Shown in pieces: positions 59,197 through 64,000 of a DNA stretch of 64,000 nt. Made by a program: the position numbers and the translations under genes. The stretch comes from Cordia subcordata (Eukaryota > Streptophyta > Magnoliopsida > Boraginales > Cordiaceae). The stretch's first letter is position 1; every line of letters starts with the position of its first letter. The notes under the pieces were generated by a model. It made no database searches, had not been told where the DNA came from, and was given only the letters and a program-made list of their open reading frames with translations. The stretch lies in NCBI GenBank assembly GCA_028554755.1, contig JAPTOF010000003.1, positions 26,700,001 through 26,764,000 of the forward strand, written 5' to 3'.

Positions 59197-59995
59197 CCAG
59201 GGGAATTTGCAGTAATAGCAACACGACAATGAGTTGAATTGCAAAAGAGTAGGTACATGCACTCATTTTGAATAGCGCAAACTCAAAGGTTGGTAACCTC
59301 TACATTTATCGTTTCACTACTGAGCTAACCCGTGGGTACTTAATTAAAGAAATGTTCTTAACGTTAAACATATAAAATTCAATATGAGATTCTTGCTTTT
59401 TCGCTCATTATTATAAAGAAATGATAGAAAAACAGTCTTGATGACCCGAAATTTTACGATAAGATTTGAGATACAAGATTTAATCTAATGAGAGTTTGAA
59501 TAATCATAAATCAAATCAGAGTGAAAATTTTTCATAATGTTCTTTTTATTATATTCCATAACTAAGTGAAGGTTTTTGGTATTGCCTAAAGGTGAAAAAG
59601 AAAGACAACCGAATTTAACCTGCAATAAAGCCTAGTACTGCCCACACCCAATTCCGTACAGTCTTGGTGGACCTATTGAGCTCGGAGTGATTGTTGAGAT
59701 CCCACGGCAATTGATCTCATTGTTGGAAAAGGATAAAATGAGGGTTACTATTCCCAAAGGATTACTACCTAATTGGCCTTAGACCTCTCTCAAAACCTTA
59801 AAAAAAAAAAAAAAAAAGCACTTAGTACCATGTAGGTTAGTTTCTTTAATTAATAATACAGGGAAATATATTTGGAAGCAATTGCAACACGACAATTAGT
59901 TAAACTGCAAAATAGTAGGTTGTTAGCTTGTGGTTCATGTGGCAGAAGCAAAAGCATTAACTTTTGAGTAGCGTGAATTCAAATTCTGTTAGATC
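59197..59995. repeat. Pair of diverged direct repeats
   Basis: GCAACACGACAATGAGTTGA (59217-59236) and GCAACACGACAATTAGTTAA (59882-59901) head two segments that continue with TTGCAAAAGAGTAGG/CTGCAAAATAGTAGG and later TTGAATAGCGCAAACTCAAA/TTGAGTAGCGTGAATTCAAA. They look like two insertions of one unnamed repeat family. Confidence 0.6.
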
Positions 59996-60445
59996 TAGCA
60001 ATTGGTAGCTGGACTCTTGACTACTTTGTAAATGATGTTTAAATTTTTTCTTTTAATTTTTTTAAAAGTTCACATAAATTCTTAAAGAACATACTTTTTT
60101 TCTTCAAAGGCAATCCAAGTGGACCCCACTTAAGCTTCGTACTCCCAGGACTTCTTTGTAGCAAGCCTTCCACGCTTCATTTTAGAGGAAATCAAAGTGG
60201 GTCTATTCCATTATATTGCATCCGTAGATATATTCATCAAATCCAGAAGCGCATATTGGATTCCAACCTGGATATTCTTGCTTTTTGTCTTCTTTGTAGG
60301 TAAAGATGGAATTTGAAACTCACACTGATTAATATTATCTCAACAGAAACAGTACTGAAATAGGATGAGCATAAGTTGACAATTAATTATTTTTCAGATG
60401 GAAGACAAGATAAACGCATAAAATTTCGATATAATTATTGTAGTT

Positions 60446-63400
60446 TCATAGTACTATAATTATATGAGTGTACATACGGGTTCCTAATAGCAAATCAATA
60501 TTTGCAAGAAGAAAATTTGCTAGGTTGAGGTCAATCTCATAGCGATTATTCAACTGAACCTCTTTCACCTTGCCTTCCCATTTATCCAACCTTTTTCTTG
60601 CCTTCTCTACCTGAAAATTTGGTGTATATACGCGCGCACGCGCACACACATTTGGTTATAGACTAAAACGGGAGAAATTAAAGATCCGTAGCACAAACAA
60701 TTTTCCGAATTATATTGAATCAATGGCAAATTAAAGAGTATTCGTGTTCACCTCTTTATCCCAGTTGGTGCGGAGGGTGACTATCAATAAGATTATATTT
60801 TGCAAGGCCGTGCCTCCTATCATCCCTGACCATATTCCCTACAGAGGACATTATACTTAGTGAACTACCAAGGTTGTAGGAGTCAACTTCAATATTCTTT
60901 TTATTGTGCATAATTGATATCCTGAGGCACTACATATATATTCTCTTCATAAAGACTTCATACTATTACTTAATGGTAAAATGCTCATAACCTCTTGTGG
61001 TTTGTATAATTAGTGGATTATACCTATGTTTTAAAATCTACCACATTATCCTCTTGCACTTTTCAAAATGTGACACATAACATCTTACCTTGACGTTTTT
61101 CATGTAAATTAACTTATTGCGCAACATAAACCTCTTTTTTTATATGAGTTTTAAAACTTACAATGTGTTATATATTTTCACAAAAATACCCATATTTTTA
61201 ACTAATGATGATTAGATAATAATAGAAAAAAGAGATGATTGTGCAACCCTTTAAAACATACAAGGAGATAATGTGGTAGTTTTGAAAACGTAAGGGTAAT
61301 CAGCTAACTAGCTAGACAAACCAGAGGAGGCTAATAAGCTAATCAAATAAATCATAGGAGACTAACGTGTTATCTTTTAAAAAGTATAGAGAGATAACGT
61401 GGTACGTTTTAAAATAGCATAGGGGTGATCAACTACAGGTTGATTACACAAACTACAAGGAATAACGTGCATTTTATCCCTTATCTTAATGTTGTTTATG
61501 TTGAAATTACATATCATTTTATTTTGACAACACTAAGATGCATTTGCTTTAATTAAACTTATGTCTATAATGGGCCCTCGAGCTCAAAACTCACAAGCAA
61601 GATGGGTGAAAAGAAATACCTTAGCACCGAGGTTGAATTTGTGGCCGAAAACTGAACCTAGAGGAACTCCGACCCCGTAATAACATCCAATGTTCACATA
61701 AGCAACAAATGTCTGCCACCCACCCCAACAGCAACACCTAAAATTTATGGCAAATAGCAGAAGTGTAGTACACATAGTTAATGTATGCTGTCTTCGAGGC
61801 ATAGGTTGTTTGGAAAAGAAAAGGGAAAAAAAGAAAAAGAAAAAGAAACAAAAAACAGGATGTCGAGGTAAAAGTCCACGCGTGGAAACATGGAGTTGTT
61901 GCACAAAATTGAAAGCATGCATGCGAAAACCCTCTCTCCATTTACTGTTTACGAGCCATATAATTCATTTATTCCCTTATAACTTATAAACTAATTACAG
62001 TCAATATTATTGGTCTTGATCTTTCGAAGGAGCTCTAGGTAGTCCAATAACATTTTTTATTTATCTAAATCATTTCAAGTTTTACATTGCCTTAACATTA
62101 TAGGAAACATTTTAATTTGTTAAATTACACAGGATAAAGGTTAATTTGCTTACAAAATTACAATTGACAATTCAGATTTTACGTTGTCAGAGCAGACCTA
62201 CTTCATCAAATGTAGTCATACAAGGTGACAAAGGATTAATCGGAACAGAAATATTTAATCTCTATTTGTACAACGTTTGTAATAATACCAACAACTGATT
62301 ACGAAGAAATATATCTTACCGGTTAAAACAGGTCGGATTCCATTAAGTATGATAGTGACTGCTATCAGAGGAGCAAGTTCAGATAGTGCATTAGAGACGA
62401 CTTTACCACCTGTGGAGGCATGACTGATGACATGATGCATTGCAAGAACACAAATCGCAGAGATGGTTGCGATGATGAGAAAGCATGAAGTTGCCACTAT
62501 GACTGCAAAAGCACTCGATCTTGGATGTCCGGCACCGAGCTCATTGCTAATTCTGACACTGTTATTAAAATTCAGGTTTATATTTTAGATTTGGGATCAT
62601 AGAGAAGTCTCCCTTGAGAGGTAGATAAGAATTGAAATTTATTTCTTAATTTACCTCACTGCGTCATTAAATCCAACTGCAACCTTGTATACCCATCCAG
62701 TAAGTGTCAATCTGCAGATGAAACAATTCACATCATTAGCTAATTGCATCAGTTTGGATTATATATATATTGAATAAGTAATTAATCTTGCATATATAGA
62801 TCATCACATTGATGAAGAAGAACTTATCTGGTTACCCAACAGAAAGAGAGTCTAATGTCACTTCAGTGTCTGGTAGCAAACCAGCAATTACAATCATTAT
62901 CGGAAAGTACCAAGTCTCCATGCAGAGCATCACTGCGGATGCAACAGACAGTTTAAAGAAGCTCCACAACCCAGAAAAAGCCAGCCAGGTGAAACCGTTC
63001 CATGTTTTCTTGCATTTATCAGCCACCATTACATAAACAATCCGTGCCACCACTGTGATCCACCAGGAGAAACTCAACACCAACGACGCACCAAGCAAAC
63101 CCCATTTTAGTTTAAACAGTACTAGCCATGTTAACAAAAAATGTAATACTTGTGTGGCTGCTGAGATGTATGCACTCGGATTCACAATGCTCTGCGCTTG
63201 TAGAAACTTCTGCAAAGGGAAATTTGCAGCGTATGCAAAAATCTGTGGGATGAGACCATAGAGAATAAAGCAGCTTCAGATGCTACCTCCTTGTGCTGAC
63301 CAAGTAATAGCAAGATAGGCTTTGAGAATACATAGACAATTGTAAGTGGAACCCCAGTTGCCGTAAGAAGGATAATTGATCTCTGCATATATATTCCAAG

Positions 63401-63466
63401 CATTTCATGCTTTTGAGCTCCATATGCTTGGCCACACAGGGTCTCCACTGCACTTCCCATTCCAAG
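60446..63466 (-). pseudogene. Second MATE (DTX40-like) copy, two frameshifts, 5' exon outside window
   Basis: Tandem paralogue of the neighbouring MATE gene; exon 1 is beyond the right edge. Exons: 63466-62836, 62711-62655, 62558-62320, 61737-61620, 60838-60752, 60610-60446. Exons 3, 4 and 6 have exactly the neighbour's lengths (57, 239, 87 nt), but exon 2 is 631 instead of 632 and exon 5 is 118 instead of 119. The first deletion (near 63260) splits [20 protein letters not shown] from [20 protein letters not shown]; the second (near 61715) breaks the GVAVG.GWQTFV segment and leads to early stops. The C-terminus after EKARKRLDKWEGK lacks the neighbour's stop and runs to 54 residues. The rest is well conserved, so inactivation is recent, or the deletions are consensus errors. 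Confidence 0.85.
60975..61480. mobile_element. MULE-like TIR element in MATE copy 2
   Basis: Left end GGTAAAATGCTCATAACCTC and, from the right, GGGATAAAATGCACGTTATTCC form long inverted repeats including TTGTGGTTTGT/TTGTAGTTTGT and TTTTAAAATCTACCAC/TTTTAAAACGTACCAC. Several internal TIR-like copies (about 61260-61440). Near-identical flanks TTACTTAAT (60966-60974) and TTATCTTAAT (61481-61490) differ by one inserted base. It sits in the intron between exons 5 and 6. Confidence 0.7.
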
Positions 63467-64000
63467 CTGCAATCATAAAACAACATATACAGTTTTATTT
63501 TATATCACTATTAGAGGTGAGCAAGGTTTGATTTGGTTTGATTTTGAATGTACTTCAAATCAAATCAAATCAGTTGGTTTTAAAAATTAACCAATTGATT
63601 CCCTATAAAACAATCAAATCAAACCAACATCTCTAAAGTTTGGTTTGATTTCGGTTTTTATAAAAAAATATTTTAATTTCATCAAAAAATTTAGAAACGC
63701 AAAGGAAATGAAAATTTAGCCAATAATGTCAAGAAAAAAACATTAACTAACAGCTCTATAAGTGTGTCATTGTGCAATGTATTAGAGCATCCTAACATGT
63801 ATAAATACACACGTAAAAAACTTTTTGGGGTGTGCTCAATAAATTTTCATAAGATCAACTTTTGATTTACTATCTATTTTATAAGTTTAAGTAATATATA
63901 CATAAAACTATAGATGGCTTATATATATGTTTAGTTTGCTTTGGTTTGTGTACATATTTCAAAACAAACCAAGCCAGTTGGTCTTTATTTAATTTGAAAT
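63467..64000. other. Intron 1 of MATE copy 2 with a repeat end
   Basis: From about 63512 the sequence GAGGTGAGCAAGGTTTGATT and repeated AATCAAATCAAA/TTTGGTTTGATTT motifs look like the terminus of a hAT-type element continuing past the window edge. No exon is visible before 64000. Confidence 0.4.

Larger units (their letters stand above)
57832..60445. other. Region between the two MATE copies
   Basis: No gene. It contains the upstream region of the intact MATE gene with an AT microsatellite (57892-57912), a Tourist-like MITE (58024), a SINE (58690), and two copies of a sequence containing GCAACACGACAAT (about 59197-59290 and 59862-59995). Confidence 0.5.

Overview
This is a nuclear genomic window from a dicot-like flowering plant. 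It is AT-rich, its genes are spaced several kb apart, introns are GT-AG with TA-rich sequence, and the proteins are recognisably plant (chloroplast SufB, DREB-type AP2 factor, DTX/MATE transporters, plant O-fucosyltransferase). Intergenic and intronic DNA is full of small non-autonomous transposons. Species cannot be named from sequence alone. LAYOUT. 1-2.4 kb: no supported gene, one tRNA-derived SINE. 2.46-4.94 kb (-): seven-exon O-fucosyltransferase-family gene with an intact TRIM retroelement in intron 1 and one GC-AG intron. 5.9-6.8 kb: TIR element that appears to carry a decayed PPR gene fragment. 7.04-7.59 kb (+): ribosomal protein eL33 (RPL35a) with a classic site II/telo-box promoter and a probable 3'UTR intron. 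11.6-12.3 kb (+): DREB2-type AP2/ERF factor. 12.3-19.4 kb: gene-poor, with a CACTA terminus and a PIF/Harbinger-like element. 19.4-19.9 kb (-): two-exon 15.4 kDa class V-like small heat shock protein. 21.3-23.2 kb (-) and 24.1-27.6 kb (+): divergent pair, a MYND zinc-finger protein and plastid SufB (ABCI8). 27.6-41.2 kb: repeat-rich, with one small basic plant protein at 32.9 kb, an LTR-like block and a MULE with a perfect 9-bp target-site duplication. 41.2-51.0 kb (+): nine-exon HSP70-16 (Hsp110-like), with a second MULE with perfect 9-bp TSD in intron 4. 52.2-57.8 kb (-): seven-exon intact DTX40-like MATE transporter. 60.4-64.0 kb (-): a tandem MATE copy running off the right edge, with two independent 1-nt deletions. 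GENES TOGETHER. There is no operon-like system. Several genes concern stress or proteostasis (DREB2 factor, small HSP, HSP70-16, Fe-S assembly SufB), but proximity in a plant genome does not show co-regulation. I found no evidence for a previously undescribed biological system. The most notable content is the mobile-element biology (four TIR elements, three of them with a shared terminal signature and two with perfect 9-bp TSDs, one with a captured PPR fragment) and the exon-by-exon comparison showing decay of the second MATE copy. Exon coordinates were joined by hand from splice motifs, reading phase and remembered family sequence; they were not tested against transcripts.
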